NCBI GenBank assembly: GCA_039944535.1
Contig: JBDUYP010000007.1
Location: 310,001 to 374,000, forward strand
Direction: 5' to 3'
Source of the DNA: JAMZMI01 sp039944535
GTDB taxonomy: Bacteria; Bacteroidota; Bacteroidia; Cytophagales; Cyclobacteriaceae
DNA length: 64,000 nt
Translations under genes and position numbers: made by a program
The notes under the pieces: generated by a model
What the model was told of the DNA's origin: nothing
Database searches by the model: none
The model's input: only the letters and a program-made list of their open reading frames with translations
Shown here: positions 15,412 through 23,311 of the stretch, one piece after another
How the letters are laid out: each line of letters opens with the position of its first letter
Numbering within the stretch: position 1 is the stretch's first letter

Positions 15412-18087
15412 TTATTCGCTCCTCAAACTATTCACCGGATTCATTTTATTTGTCCTCCAGGCATGATAGCCTATGACTACTAGTGCTATGGTGGCAGAAA
15501 GCACGGCACTCAGCACAAACATCCCCGCCCCGATGTTGATATGGTAAGCAAAGTCTTCGAGCCATTTTTGCATAAGCCAAATCGTAACCGGAACGGACAA
15601 GCCGATTCCAATGATGAGCTGCCACGAAAAAGTCTTTGTGAGCATCATCATGATGTCATACACTGAGGCACCAATCACTTTTCTGATACCGATTTCCTTT
15701 TCCCGACTGTTGACCACCAGTAGCGTGAGACCCAGCAATCCGATAGAGGCAATAAGAATGGCGATGAAGGTGGCCATGCCAATGAGGCTATTGAGACGTG
15801 CTTCATTTTCATATTGTCTGGCCATGTGTTCATCTACAAACTGGTAGTCCAGATTTTGATTGGGAAATGTTGCTTTCCATTCTTTGGAAAGAATCTCTTC
15901 CACTTCTGTGAGTTGCGAGCCTTTATATCTTAAGAACATTTTGGGAATCACAGAATCCTTGAGGTCGCCATCAGAAATTCCTTTATATATGGGGGCAATA
16001 TTTTGCGTGATTACGAGGGGTTCGATTTGGTAATGAAGAGACGTGTAATGAAAATCCTCTACCACTCCTATGATTTTGTGCTCTCCAAAATCTTTGCCGG
16101 GCAGGCTTTCGCCAATGGGGTTTTCAAATCCGAAATAAGCCGCCGCGGTTTCGTTTATGAGAATGGATTGACGCTCGTCCAGGCCATTGTCTGGTTGAAA
16201 ATCACGACCATCTACTATTTTGATATCAAAAGCCTTGAGGTAGTTGTCGTCAGTACCCAATAGCCGAAACCGTCTGAAGGTTCCTTCATTGTCAGTAAAG
16301 GCGAGATTGGCCCAACCATTTCTGCCAAAGGAATGACTGGCCATGGTAACGTCAGATATCTGTGGGTACTTCTCAAGGCGTGGTTTCAACAAGTCATAGT
16401 TGCGCTCCGCGGAGCTCACATCCTCCAGCAGCCCACGTGCCTGAGGGTCACCAAACATCGGTACGCTGATTACTGCATCGTAGGAAAAACCCAAATCCTG
16501 ATTTTTTAAATAGGTCACTTGCTCTTTCATGATCAGCGTGGAGCTGATCAGCATAACTGTGATGAGAAACTGTGCGGTGATGAGAAATTTTCTGACCCAG
16601 TGATGTCCTCCTTGGCTACTTCCTGGCTTGAGGATGCTCATGATACGGGTACTCGTGAGCACGAGAGAAGGGTAGATGCCGGCAAAAAAACCGGTGAGCA
16701 GCGCTACCACAAGGAAAATACCGATGTGCCAAAACTCAAAGTCATATACCAGATGTACGTTGGCCAGAGAATTGAACGTGGGGATAAGCAAAATGGCCAC
16801 TATGGTGCCCACAGCCGTGGAAATGAGCGCTACCAATATACTCTCGGTGAGGTACTGGAAAACGAGCCTCCTCTTCATGGCGCCAAGCACTTTTCGCACC
16901 CCTACTTCTTTGCTTCTTTTGAGCGACTGACCTACGGCCAGCGTGGTGTAGTTGATGCAGGCCGTGAGTAGTACCAGCAGGCCTATGATACCAAGTACAT
17001 ATACATAAGTGGGATTGCTGACCGGCGAAATCCCCAAGGGTATTTCGGTGTTTAGGTGAATGTCTGTCAGCGGCTGAAAACCAATGTTGTATTGGTCTCT
17101 CTCCATTCTTTCGCTCAGATATGACATTACCACATCCTGAGATTTGTCATTTACAGACGCTATGGTGTTGTTTTCTTTGAGTAAAACAAAAGTTTCCGGG
17201 CTCACCGTCATCCAGCCCTCCAGTGCCTGCGGCCCAAATAGCTCGCGGTTTAGCTCCGATGAGATGGCCATATCAAATCTGATGCTCGACCGCTGCGGCA
17301 TATTATCGATGATCGCGCTGACTGTAAAAGCCTTGCTCGTTTCATCCATGTGGATGTCGAGTGTTTTACCCATTGGGTTCGTCTCACCGAAATACTTTTT
17401 GGCATAGTCTCTGGAAAGAATGATGCTGTACCTGCTGTCAAAGGGATTGTTTTGATCCCCATCTATGAAGGTGAAATCGAAAACCTCGAAGAAATCCGGG
17501 CTGATGATGGTCATTTGCTCGGAGATCACCTCCCCGTCATCTATGCTCACGGGCAGATTGGTTTCATCTCGCTGTACCACTTTTTCAAATTCGGGGAAAT
17601 TTTCCTTGAAAAGCGGCACGAATCTAAACGGAGTTACTGAGTTGAAAAACACCTTGTTGTTGCCATAGTCCTCATATAACCAGGCGCGATAGATTCTGTC
17701 CTTTTTAGAATGAAATTGGTCGAAGGTGAGCTCCTGATAGGTGTATAGTCCGAGAAGCACGAAGCAGATGATGCCAATAGAAAGGCCAAGGGTGTTAAGA
17801 CCTGTGTTGAATTTGTCTCGCCACAGCACGCGTGTAGCTACTTTCCAGTTTTGTCCTGTTGCCATAATTGTTGAGTTTTTAAATAATCTTGATTTTTTGA
17901 AAACAGACCAGCGGAAGGAGCGAAGCACCAGCCAGCTGAAAGCCGCATTGGCCGCCACCTTGCCACGTTCGGCACATTTCCTATCGAAGATCTCGAAGAG
18001 GTCGCCTTCCAGATCTTCGATCAGCTCCGGGTCACAAAACCAATGCAAGAACCTGACGGCCCATTTGGGAGGATGCTGAGTGCTCAT
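15412..18087 (-). CDS. FtsX/MacB-type ABC transporter permease with N-terminal prefix domain
   Basis: 891 residues. An N-terminal soluble region (HWFCDPELIEDLEGDLFEIFDRKC, about residues 14-36) is the permease prefix domain common in Bacteroidota proteins of this class. Then come two MacB_PCD/FtsX modules: a first membrane helix near residue 110, a large periplasmic domain, three helices near 380-510 (KEVGVRKVLGAMKRRL), a second periplasmic domain and three final helices (REKEIGIRKVIGAS). Such permeases power export of peptides or lipids or remodelling with a partner ATPase, which is not encoded here. ATG 18087 is chosen because it lies 1 nt after the padR stop; a longer frame would overlap padR. 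Confidence 0.9.
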   Translation of the reverse strand: MSTQHPPKWAVRFLHWFCDPELIEDLEGDLFEIFDRKCAERGKVAANAAFSWLVLRSFRWSVFKKSRLFKNSTIMATGQNWKVATRVLWRDKFNTGLNTLGLSIGIICFVLLGLYTYQELTFDQFHSKKDRIYRAWLYEDYGNNKVFFNSVTPFRFVPLFKENFPEFEKVVQRDETNLPVSIDDGEVISEQMTIISPDFFEVFDFTFIDGDQNNPFDSRYSIILSRDYAKKYFGETNPMGKTLDIHMDETSKAFTVSAIIDNMPQRSSIRFDMAISSELNRELFGPQALEGWMTVSPETFVLLKENNTIASVNDKSQDVVMSYLSERMERDQYNIGFQPLTDIHLNTEIPLGISPVSNPTYVYVLGIIGLLVLLTACINYTTLAVGQSLKRSKEVGVRKVLGAMKRRLVFQYLTESILVALISTAVGTIVAILLIPTFNSLANVHLVYDFEFWHIGIFLVVALLTGFFAGIYPSLVLTSTRIMSILKPGSSQGGHHWVRKFLITAQFLITVMLISSTLIMKEQVTYLKNQDLGFSYDAVISVPMFGDPQARGLLEDVSSAERNYDLLKPRLEKYPQISDVTMASHSFGRNGWANLAFTDNEGTFRRFRLLGTDDNYLKAFDIKIVDGRDFQPDNGLDERQSILINETAAAYFGFENPIGESLPGKDFGEHKIIGVVEDFHYTSLHYQIEPLVITQNIAPIYKGISDGDLKDSVIPKMFLRYKGSQLTEVEEILSKEWKATFPNQNLDYQFVDEHMARQYENEARLNSLIGMATFIAILIASIGLLGLTLLVVNSREKEIGIRKVIGASVYDIMMMLTKTFSWQLIIGIGLSVPVTIWLMQKWLEDFAYHINIGAGMFVLSAVLSATIALVVIGYHAWRTNKMNPVNSLRSE

Positions 18088-18088
18088 C

Positions 18089-18421
18089 TTATATAGTGGA
18101 AAAAGTAAGCTTGGGTAATTTTTGGTAGAGGTGTAGGCGCACTTCCATGGACTGGTCCAGCACCTTGCGTCCGGCCGGTGATAACGAAAAGAAGCGCTTC
18201 CTGCGTCCGCCGCGCTCCGCAGTGGCGCCACCCATTTCGGAGGTCACAAACCCTTTCTTTTCTAACCTGCGCAGCACCGAGTGTATGGCCGTGACATCTA
18301 TGATCCGGCCGGTGTTTTCTTTGATTTCGTCGAGTATGATCACGGCGTAAGCCTTATCTACCAGCGCCCCGACGGTGAGCAGCACGAGCTCTTCCAGTTC
18401 TCCTATGGTTTCTCCTTTCAT
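18089..18421 (-). CDS. PadR-family transcriptional regulator
   Basis: 110 residues with the compact winged helix of PadR proteins: MKGETIGELEELVLLTVGAL, KAYAVIILDEIKENTGR, VTAIHSVLRRLEKKGFV and RGGRRKRFFSLSPAGRKVLD. Most PadR proteins are repressors. It is placed immediately upstream of, and coupled to, the FtsX-type permease (stop and start 1 nt apart), a pairing repeated across Bacteroidota; it probably represses this operon in response to an unidentified ligand. Confidence 0.93.
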   Translation of the reverse strand: MKGETIGELEELVLLTVGALVDKAYAVIILDEIKENTGRIIDVTAIHSVLRRLEKKGFVTSEMGGATAERGGRRKRFFSLSPAGRKVLDQSMEVRLHLYQKLPKLTFSTI

Positions 18422-18682
18422 GTGTTTCTCCTTTTTTCAAATGGTCCCATGGAATTCACAATAAACTTTATTCATCTTCGGATGGTATGATTTAAGACGT
18501 CCAACGTTTATGCGCATTTCATCAATTTCGGATTTGTTGTACAAACGCACAAGTTTAATTTTAGTTGTGGTTTTGTACAACTAATAAATGTTAAAAAAGG
18601 AATGGGATGGTGCTGTGATTGTTATTTTACAGATACCTAAACTGTTTGTCCGATTCTCAATTGCGCAGTATATTGTGGGCTT

Positions 18683-18701
18683 TAGCCAATTGTTATATGC
18701 C
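18683..18701 (+). other. Integron-like recombination core (left end of cassette 1)
   Basis: TAGCCAATTGTTATATGCC. The last ten bases, GTTATATGCC (18692-18701), are the exact reverse complement of GGCATATAAC at 19396-19405, beyond the genes that follow. In integron cassettes the first bases of the cassette (G/TT...) complement the far core site in this way. A matching left half (R'') for this site upstream is not clear. Confidence 0.6.
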
Positions 18702-18717
18702 AAAGTGCTGACTCGAA

Positions 18718-18906
18718 ATGACAGACTCTCAACTTCTAATTGCATCGATAATCGGTACCATTGTATTTTATGGTGTGTTTTTGATAATCGTAAGATCCGT
18801 CAAGGTAAAACCGAACGAACAGAAGGTTAATAAGCGAATACGAAGAATTGCAATAATCTTTGGAATTCTTATGTTAATTCAAATTTCCAACTTGTTATTT
18901 CAATGA
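18718..18906 (+). CDS. Small two-helix membrane protein (cassette 1)
   Basis: 62 residues of unknown function with two hydrophobic segments (about 6-24, LIASIIGTIVFYGVFLIIV, and 44-61, IAIIFGILMLIQISNLLF) joined by a basic loop. It begins 25 nt after the cassette core site, as cassette genes usually do, and its TGA overlaps the ATG of the next gene (ATGA), suggesting the two products are made together. Base composition is more AT-rich than the flanking genes, consistent with acquisition by transfer. Confidence 0.6.
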   Translation: MTDSQLLIASIIGTIVFYGVFLIIVRSVKVKPNEQKVNKRIRRIAIIFGILMLIQISNLLFQ

Positions 18907-19547
18907 ACTGGAAGCGCCTCAAGAACTTGCTCGGAATGACTTGGTTCACATTATTTTTTTTCTTTGGTTCATTTCTTTTCTACTCAGATGCTACAATTGA
19001 CACAGATAAACTTCAAGAATACAAAGGTCAAATTACTGACTTAGGTATCACAACTCATAGGTCTTCAACGTCAAGTGGACCGAGAACTTCTAAAGTATTT
19101 TTCATTCAACTTGAGGGGCTAGCTGAAAAACTGGCTACCTACAATACAAATCAAACCTACGGAGAACTTCAGAATTCTTTGCGAACCGGGGATATTGTAT
19201 ATGTAACTTTCAAACCATCAAGTAAAACAGATCAACCAAATATTGACCTGTATGAACTGAAGCTGGGAAACAAAGTTTTGGTAGAACAATCTACCTACCG
19301 AACAAAGAGATTAATCGCATCACTTATTGCCCTTTTGGGAGCCATAATAACTCTCTTTATCGGCCTCCGAAAAGATAGGAGGCATTGGAAAGGTCGGCAT
19401 ATAACAGTTGCTAGCACGAATGCGCCAGAGTGCTTTTTACAACTGTCATCTGATCTTCACCGCTCCGCTACCCATTCTGAAAGCTTCTTCTTTCCTAGCA
19501 ACTGTTTTGCTTCTGGAGTTTTTCTTGCTAATTGCAGTCTTTCATAG
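18903..19547 (+). CDS. Membrane protein of unknown function whose 3' end runs into the attC-like site
   Basis: The open frame encodes 214 residues. Residues 1-160 look like a real protein: a membrane helix near 10-28 (MTWFTLFFFFGSFLFYSD), a soluble domain with GDIVYVTFKPSSKTDQ, and a second helix near 136-157 (LIASLIALLGAIITLFIGL). The last 50 residues, from about RHWKGRHITVAST on, are translated from the recombination site and are low in protein character. A TAA inside the core site (19402-19404) is one frame off, so the original gene probably ended there before a small shift. It is translationally coupled to the 62-aa gene. Confidence 0.6.
   Translation: MNWKRLKNLLGMTWFTLFFFFGSFLFYSDATIDTDKLQEYKGQITDLGITTHRSSTSSGPRTSKVFFIQLEGLAEKLATYNTNQTYGELQNSLRTGDIVYVTFKPSSKTDQPNIDLYELKLGNKVLVEQSTYRTKRLIASLIALLGAIITLFIGLRKDRRHWKGRHITVASTNAPECFLQLSSDLHRSATHSESFFFPSNCFASGVFLANCSLS
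19396..19510 (+). repeat. attC-like recombination site of cassette 1
   Basis: It begins with GGCATATAAC (19396-19405), complementary to the left cassette core at 18692-18701. AACAGTTGCTAG (19403-19414) and CTAGCAACTGTT (19495-19506) form a perfect 12-bp inverted repeat around an 80-nt variable part, and the right end TGTTTTGC mimics a core site. Length of about 115 bp and conserved ends with an imperfect centre are what attC sites show. The 115 bp between this site and the next core (19625) contain no convincing gene and may be a decayed mini-cassette. Confidence 0.55.
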
Positions 19548-19624
19548 CTACCGTTGTAGGTGTTGGGCAGTTTCACTACATTGTTCTTTCAAAACAAAGG
19601 TATGGCCATTCGTCATATCTGATC

Positions 19625-19634
19625 GTTATGTAGC
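19625..19634 (+). other. Integron-like recombination core (left end of cassette 2)
   Basis: GTTATGTAGC is the exact reverse complement of GCTACATAAC at 20467-20476. The ATG of the lipoprotein gene follows after a single base, so the cassette carries essentially no 5' leader. Confidence 0.6.
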
Positions 19635-19635
19635 A

Positions 19636-20475
19636 ATGCGGCACTTCACATTAATCTTCCTCTTAGCTATTGTATCCTGTAAGACTACAACTTATACTGG
19701 TGAACTAACTGAGCTGGATTCAGTCTACCTAGAAATGTCGATCTACCTAGAAAATCCAACACCAACAGACACAATTTGTTTAAATGATATTGCAAGTGCT
19801 CGACAGGATGTCGCTGAAGGAAAAATAGCAATGAACGATCTTTTAGGCTTGGATCGAGGTAACAGGAGATATTCAAAGCAACTTAAAAACTTGATCGAAA
19901 AGCAAGGCTTAATGTTTCGACCAGAAGGTGAATATTGTGTTGTCTATGCCGGACAAACTCAAGGATGCTATAGTTTGTACATGGATAAGATAATTGCTGA
20001 ACGGTTGGGATTTGACTTCAAAAAAAGAATGCATGAACGTGCTGACAGTATTTATTTCGAACAAGCTAAGAATGATACAATTTGGAATTGGTATTGCGAC
20101 GAAAAACCAAAACTGCTGCCTGATCATTCAGCCATTGAATGGGAAATTGGAGGTGGAATTATGTTCCTCGGAATAATTCTAGAAACGGATGTGAAAGTCC
20201 CTGAGAACAAAATTGAATCAGTGTTCCCAAGTGACAAGTATCCAACATTTGTGAACGTCTACATAACAATTGACAAGAATGGAGACGTGACTGAATTTCG
20301 AGATGATTCGTTCAGAAGACAAAAGGCTGATACCACCTTGCACGACCAACTTTTCCCAATAGCAGTTGACGAAATAAAACGGAACTATAATCACTGGAAA
20401 CCAGGAACGATTCGAGGCGAACCTGTGAACACAAAATACGAGTTTAGAGTCTACTTCAAGAATAAAGCTACATAA
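19636..20475 (+). CDS. Lipoprotein with a TonB-C-like domain (cassette 2)
   Basis: 279 residues. The N terminus MRHFTLIFLLAIVSCKTTTY is a lipoprotein signal with lipidated Cys15. The central part is of unknown family. The C-terminal 90 residues (FPSDKYPTFVNVYITIDKNG, VTEFRDDSFRR, DEIKRNYNHWKPGTIRGEPV, KYEFRVYFK) follow the strand-helix-strand pattern of the TonB C-terminal domain found in many Bacteroidota periplasmic proteins. The open frame extends upstream to 19408 through the recombination site, but the ATG at 19636 begins at the signal peptide. The TAA stop lies within the right core site GCTACATAAC, as is usual for integron cassettes. Confidence 0.72.
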   Translation: MRHFTLIFLLAIVSCKTTTYTGELTELDSVYLEMSIYLENPTPTDTICLNDIASARQDVAEGKIAMNDLLGLDRGNRRYSKQLKNLIEKQGLMFRPEGEYCVVYAGQTQGCYSLYMDKIIAERLGFDFKKRMHERADSIYFEQAKNDTIWNWYCDEKPKLLPDHSAIEWEIGGGIMFLGIILETDVKVPENKIESVFPSDKYPTFVNVYITIDKNGDVTEFRDDSFRRQKADTTLHDQLFPIAVDEIKRNYNHWKPGTIRGEPVNTKYEFRVYFKNKAT

Positions 20476-20521
20476 CAATCCTTTAATTCATCTCATTGAA
20501 TTATTTCAAGATTAGCGCATA
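20467..20521 (+). repeat. attC-like recombination site of cassette 2
   Basis: GCTACATAAC (20467-20476) is complementary to the left core of the cassette at 19625-19634. TAATTCA and TGAATTA form a perfect 7-bp stem around TCTCAT, and AATC pairs with GATT outside it, before a degenerate right core near GATTAGCGC. The site is short (about 55 bp) and its right end is uncertain. Confidence 0.45.
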
Positions 20522-20541
20522 GCCTAATGTTCTAAATAATG

Positions 20542-20563
20542 AAGTTTCACTATAGTGAAACTT
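20542..20563. promoter_or_regulatory. 22-bp palindromic operator of the toxin-antitoxin operon
   Basis: A perfect 22-bp palindrome built of AGTTTCAC / GTGAAACT arms around TATA, ending 16 nt before the toxin start. This is the expected place and form for a site bound by the XRE antitoxin, with the toxin as co-repressor. Confidence 0.65.
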
Positions 20564-20579
20564 TCAATACCTTTGATGC

Positions 20580-20915
20580 GTGAATCAAAAAGTACGAACT
20601 GTTATTTTCTTTAAGGATTATTTTGAATCCTTTTTTGTGAAGCAAAATGAAAAAGTTCAAAAGAAGATTATTTGGACTATCAACTTAATTGAAGAGATTC
20701 GAAATGTTCCTGAAACGTATCTCAAACATATTAAAGGAACTGATGGACTCTATGAGGTGAGGGTGCAAAGTGGTAGTAACATTTTTCGAATATTTTGTTT
20801 CTTGGATCACGGCCAATTAGTGGTTTTGATGAACGGGTTTCAAAAGAAAACACAAAAAACGCCGAAAACGGAGATCGAGAGAGCAATGAAAATTAAGAAA
20901 GAGTATGAGCAATAA
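20580..20915 (+). CDS. RelE/HigB-like toxin (Gp49-like family)
   Basis: 111 residues. The sequence FFKDYFESFFVKQNEKVQKK, NVPETYLKHIKGTDGLYEVRV, GSNIFRIFCFLDHGQLVVLM and NGFQKKTQKTPKTEIERAMK matches phage-derived Gp49-like/HigB toxins, which are ribosome-dependent mRNA endonucleases of the RelE fold. The start is GTG at 20580; an in-frame TGA sits just upstream and no ATG fits. The antitoxin gene overlaps by 11 nt. The toxin precedes the antitoxin, the HigBA order. Confidence 0.88.
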   Translation: MNQKVRTVIFFKDYFESFFVKQNEKVQKKIIWTINLIEEIRNVPETYLKHIKGTDGLYEVRVQSGSNIFRIFCFLDHGQLVVLMNGFQKKTQKTPKTEIERAMKIKKEYEQ

Positions 20916-21207
20916 AACTAACATAACGACCCTGGATCAGTTCAAGGAAAAACACTTTGGAAAGGTCGGAACAACCAAGCGAGATGAGCTTGAGGAGGGG
21001 TATGAGAATTTTAAAATTGGCGCGTTAATTCATGATGCGAGACTAGAAAGGGGATTGACGCAAGAGGAACTCGCCAAGAAGGTGGGAACAACAAAATCCT
21101 ACATTTCAAAAATTGAAAATAACATTAAAGAAGTTCGACTATCCACCCTGAAAAAGATCGTTGAACTTGGACTCGGTGGTCAAATTGACTTATCCATAAA
21201 ACTTTAA
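20905..21207 (+). CDS. XRE-family antitoxin (HigA-like)
   Basis: 100 residues with a helix-turn-helix at about 35-90: IGALIHDARLERGLTQEELAK followed by VGTTKSYISKIENNIKEVRLS. The N-terminal 30 residues probably wrap the toxin. It should neutralise the upstream RelE/HigB-like toxin and repress the operon through the 22-bp palindrome. Overlap with the toxin gene couples their translation. Composition is AT-rich, like the adjacent cassette genes, which suggests that the whole 18.6-21.2 kb stretch was acquired. Confidence 0.9.
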   Translation: MSNKTNITTLDQFKEKHFGKVGTTKRDELEEGYENFKIGALIHDARLERGLTQEELAKKVGTTKSYISKIENNIKEVRLSTLKKIVELGLGGQIDLSIKL

Positions 21208-21278
21208 AAATTCATTGCAAACACGAGAATGAATAGCCCAGCGCTCCCATGCGAACTGAGCCACTTCCTTCCTCCGCC

Positions 21279-21302
21279 ATGTTTCGTGTCCTCACGAAAC
21301 AT
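21279..21302. repeat. Perfect hairpin in the gap after the antitoxin
   Basis: ATGTTTCGTG and CACGAAACAT form a 10-bp stem with a TCCT loop between the convergent antitoxin and HxlR genes. No T-tract follows, so it may be a structured transcript end or a repeat element rather than a classical terminator. Confidence 0.4.
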
Positions 21303-21338
21303 CATTTCTGGGCATTGGCATTTATTTTCTTCACCCTA

Positions 21339-21674
21339 TCAATCCGAATGATTCTCCACCACATAATCCCCCCATTCTGCTATGGATTTTAGAAGTGGAA
21401 TAAGAGTCTTCCCGAGTTCAGTCAAGGAGTATTCCACCTTCAAAGGGGGCTTAGTGGTATAAACTTTACGTTCCACCACTCCATCTTCTTCCAGTTGCTT
21501 TAGCTGCAAGCTCAGCGTTCGCTCTGTTACATCGGGCATCTGTTTCCTTAGCTCATTGTACCGCAGAGTCCCTTTCATCAGGTGATAGAGAATCACCGTT
21601 TTCCATTTACCCCCAATGATCCCCATGGTCACACTCGTGCAGCACGGATATTCTTTGCCTTTAACTACATGCAT
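21339..21674 (-). CDS. HxlR-family transcriptional regulator
   Basis: 111 residues with the HxlR winged helix: CCTSVTMGIIGGKWKTVILYHLM, LRYNELRKQMPDVTERTLSLQLKQLEEDGVVERKVY (in parts) and VEYSLTELGKTLIPLLKSIAEWG. The N-terminal cysteine pair in EYPCCTS resembles redox- or electrophile-sensing members. It is divergent from the nitroreductase gene, with a 19-bp palindrome between them, and probably represses the nitroreductase-cupin-LLM operon. Confidence 0.93.
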   Translation of the reverse strand: MHVVKGKEYPCCTSVTMGIIGGKWKTVILYHLMKGTLRYNELRKQMPDVTERTLSLQLKQLEEDGVVERKVYTTKPPLKVEYSLTELGKTLIPLLKSIAEWGDYVVENHSD

Positions 21675-21751
21675 TTTCTGATTTTTTAATGTAAGCCATA
21701 CTATCCTTTTTGACCGTTATTGCAAAGGTATTTTACTATACATAGTTTTGC

Positions 21752-21770
21752 AACTATAATTATTATAGTT
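21752..21770. promoter_or_regulatory. 19-bp palindromic operator between hxlR and the nitroreductase gene
   Basis: AACTATAA-TTA-TTATAGTT is a perfect inverted repeat. A second partial copy (ACTATACATAGT) lies about 18 bp to the left. The site lies in the only control region shared by the two divergent genes, so it is the likely HxlR binding site. Confidence 0.6.
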
Positions 21771-21858
21771 CGTATTAAGCAATGCTTGCCTCATCAAATA
21801 TTCAATAAAACAGAAGAGGCATTTGATCACAAAATCTCATTAAAAGGATAATTAAACA

Positions 21859-22512
21859 ATGGACTTAAAATCAATTCTCAATTTCAGGTACTCAACCAAA
21901 GAATTTGATCCTGCTAAAAAAATAGCGGATGAAGATATGGAGCAGGTAAAAGCGCTATTACAGATGAGTCCTTCCAGTACCAACCTACAGCCGTGGCACT
22001 TCATAATTGCCAGCACCGAGGAAGGAAAACAGCGTGTGGCTAAAGGAGCCGAGGGTTTCTTTCAATTCAACAAAGCCAAGATACTAGACGCCTCGCAGGT
22101 AGTTGTGCTTGCGGCACGAACTGATGCTGATGACGAATACATGCAACACCTGCTGGAGCAGGAGGATCACGATGGACGCTACCCAAATGATGAAATCAAA
22201 CAAAACATGTATGGTGGTAGAAACATGTTCGCAAACATTCACCGCTATGAATTAAAGGATTTGCAGCACTGGATGGAAAAGCAAGTTTATCTGAACATGG
22301 GCAATTTGCTTTTGGGAGTTGCGGCACTAGGCATAGATGCTGTACCCATGGAAGGTGTGGACATGAAAGCCCTTGATCAGGAATTTGGACTGAGGGAAAA
22401 GGGATTGACTAGCGTAGCGGTAGTCTCACTTGGTTATAGGAAAGAAACAGATTTTAACGCTACCACGCCAAAATCAAGACTTCCTCAAGAAGAAATCCTA
22501 ACCCTGGTTTAA
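21859..22512 (+). CDS. NAD(P)H-dependent nitroreductase (NfsB-like)
   Basis: 217 residues of the FMN-dependent oxygen-insensitive nitroreductase family. Visible signatures are LNFRYSTKEFDPAKK at the start, LLQMSPSSTNLQPWHFIIAS (FMN-phosphate binding), WMEKQVYLNMGNLLLGVAALGIDAVPMEG and LTSVAVVSLGYRKETDFN. It should reduce nitroaromatics or quinones with NAD(P)H, or act as a dihydropteridine reductase-like enzyme. It is the first gene of an operon with the DUF4437 cupin (1-nt gap) and LLM oxidoreductase, controlled in all likelihood by the divergent HxlR. Confidence 0.92.
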   Translation: MDLKSILNFRYSTKEFDPAKKIADEDMEQVKALLQMSPSSTNLQPWHFIIASTEEGKQRVAKGAEGFFQFNKAKILDASQVVVLAARTDADDEYMQHLLEQEDHDGRYPNDEIKQNMYGGRNMFANIHRYELKDLQHWMEKQVYLNMGNLLLGVAALGIDAVPMEGVDMKALDQEFGLREKGLTSVAVVSLGYRKETDFNATTPKSRLPQEEILTLV

Positions 22513-22513
22513 T

Positions 22514-23311
22514 ATGAAGAGTCTATTAACGCTGGCAATGTCACTCAGTATGGTACTGAGTGTCTTTGCTCAAACCAACTCAAGCAAAGAACTGATTCTT
22601 GCTTCTGATATCGAATGGAGTCCACTGAATCCTGCCCGAGGTGACAATAGTCCTAAAGCTGGGAATATCTGGGGTGATCGCACCAAGGAAGGAGCTACTG
22701 GCTTTCTGGTTCAGTTCAAAAAAGGCTTTAGCTCTCCTCCGCACATCCACAATGTCACTTATAGAGGAATAGTCTTAAGCGGCAAAGTGCACAACGATGA
22801 TCCGGAGGCTGCCAATATGTGGATGCCTGCAGGATCGTATTGGACGCAACCAGCAGGGGAAGCACACATCACTTCTGCTGCAGGGGATTTCAACATGGCT
22901 TATATCGAGATACAAAATGGCCCCTACTTGGTAAAACCGACAGATCAGGCCTTTGACAATGGTGAACGGCCCATCAACATGGAAGCGTCCAATGTACCGT
23001 GGATGAGGGGTGATGAGATCAACTGGATAAAAGAAAAAGAAGTTGGTGTAGCCCGCCTGTGGAATGACCCATCCAGTGAGCTGGTGACTTCTCTTGTAAA
23101 ACTTCCCGGAGGTTTTGAAGGGATTGTTGATAGCCAAGCAGAAGACTTCAAATCAATAGTCATCGAAGGAATACTCTCGTATGAAGGCAAGCAGCTAGAG
23201 CCTGGCAGTTACATCGGATCGAAGGGAATTGTTGCTCATGAAATTTCAAATCCTACAGACCAACCCGTATTGCTATATGTACGCGCAATAGGTGCATACG
23301 CATTGAAATGA
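22514..23311 (+). CDS. Secreted DUF4437 cupin protein
   Basis: 265 residues with a signal peptide (MKSLLTLAMSLSMVLSVFAQ). Two cupin-like halves are visible; the first contains FSSPPHIHNVTYRGIVLSG and PAGSYWTQPAGEAHITSA, with histidines able to bind a metal. This corresponds to the DUF4437 family. Enzymatic activity is unknown. It is translated between the nitroreductase and the LLM oxidoreductase (4-nt overlap), so it probably acts on the same class of compounds in the periplasm. Confidence 0.85.
   Translation: MKSLLTLAMSLSMVLSVFAQTNSSKELILASDIEWSPLNPARGDNSPKAGNIWGDRTKEGATGFLVQFKKGFSSPPHIHNVTYRGIVLSGKVHNDDPEAANMWMPAGSYWTQPAGEAHITSAAGDFNMAYIEIQNGPYLVKPTDQAFDNGERPINMEASNVPWMRGDEINWIKEKEVGVARLWNDPSSELVTSLVKLPGGFEGIVDSQAEDFKSIVIEGILSYEGKQLEPGSYIGSKGIVAHEISNPTDQPVLLYVRAIGAYALK

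Noticed and set aside
16519..16971. 150-codon plus-strand frame inside the permease gene
   Set aside because: Composition is rich in charged and histidine residues typical of antisense shadows; the minus-strand permease is continuous through it.
18588..18830. 80-codon frame upstream of and across cassette 1
   Set aside because: It crosses the recombination core and overlaps the better supported 62-aa gene in another frame.
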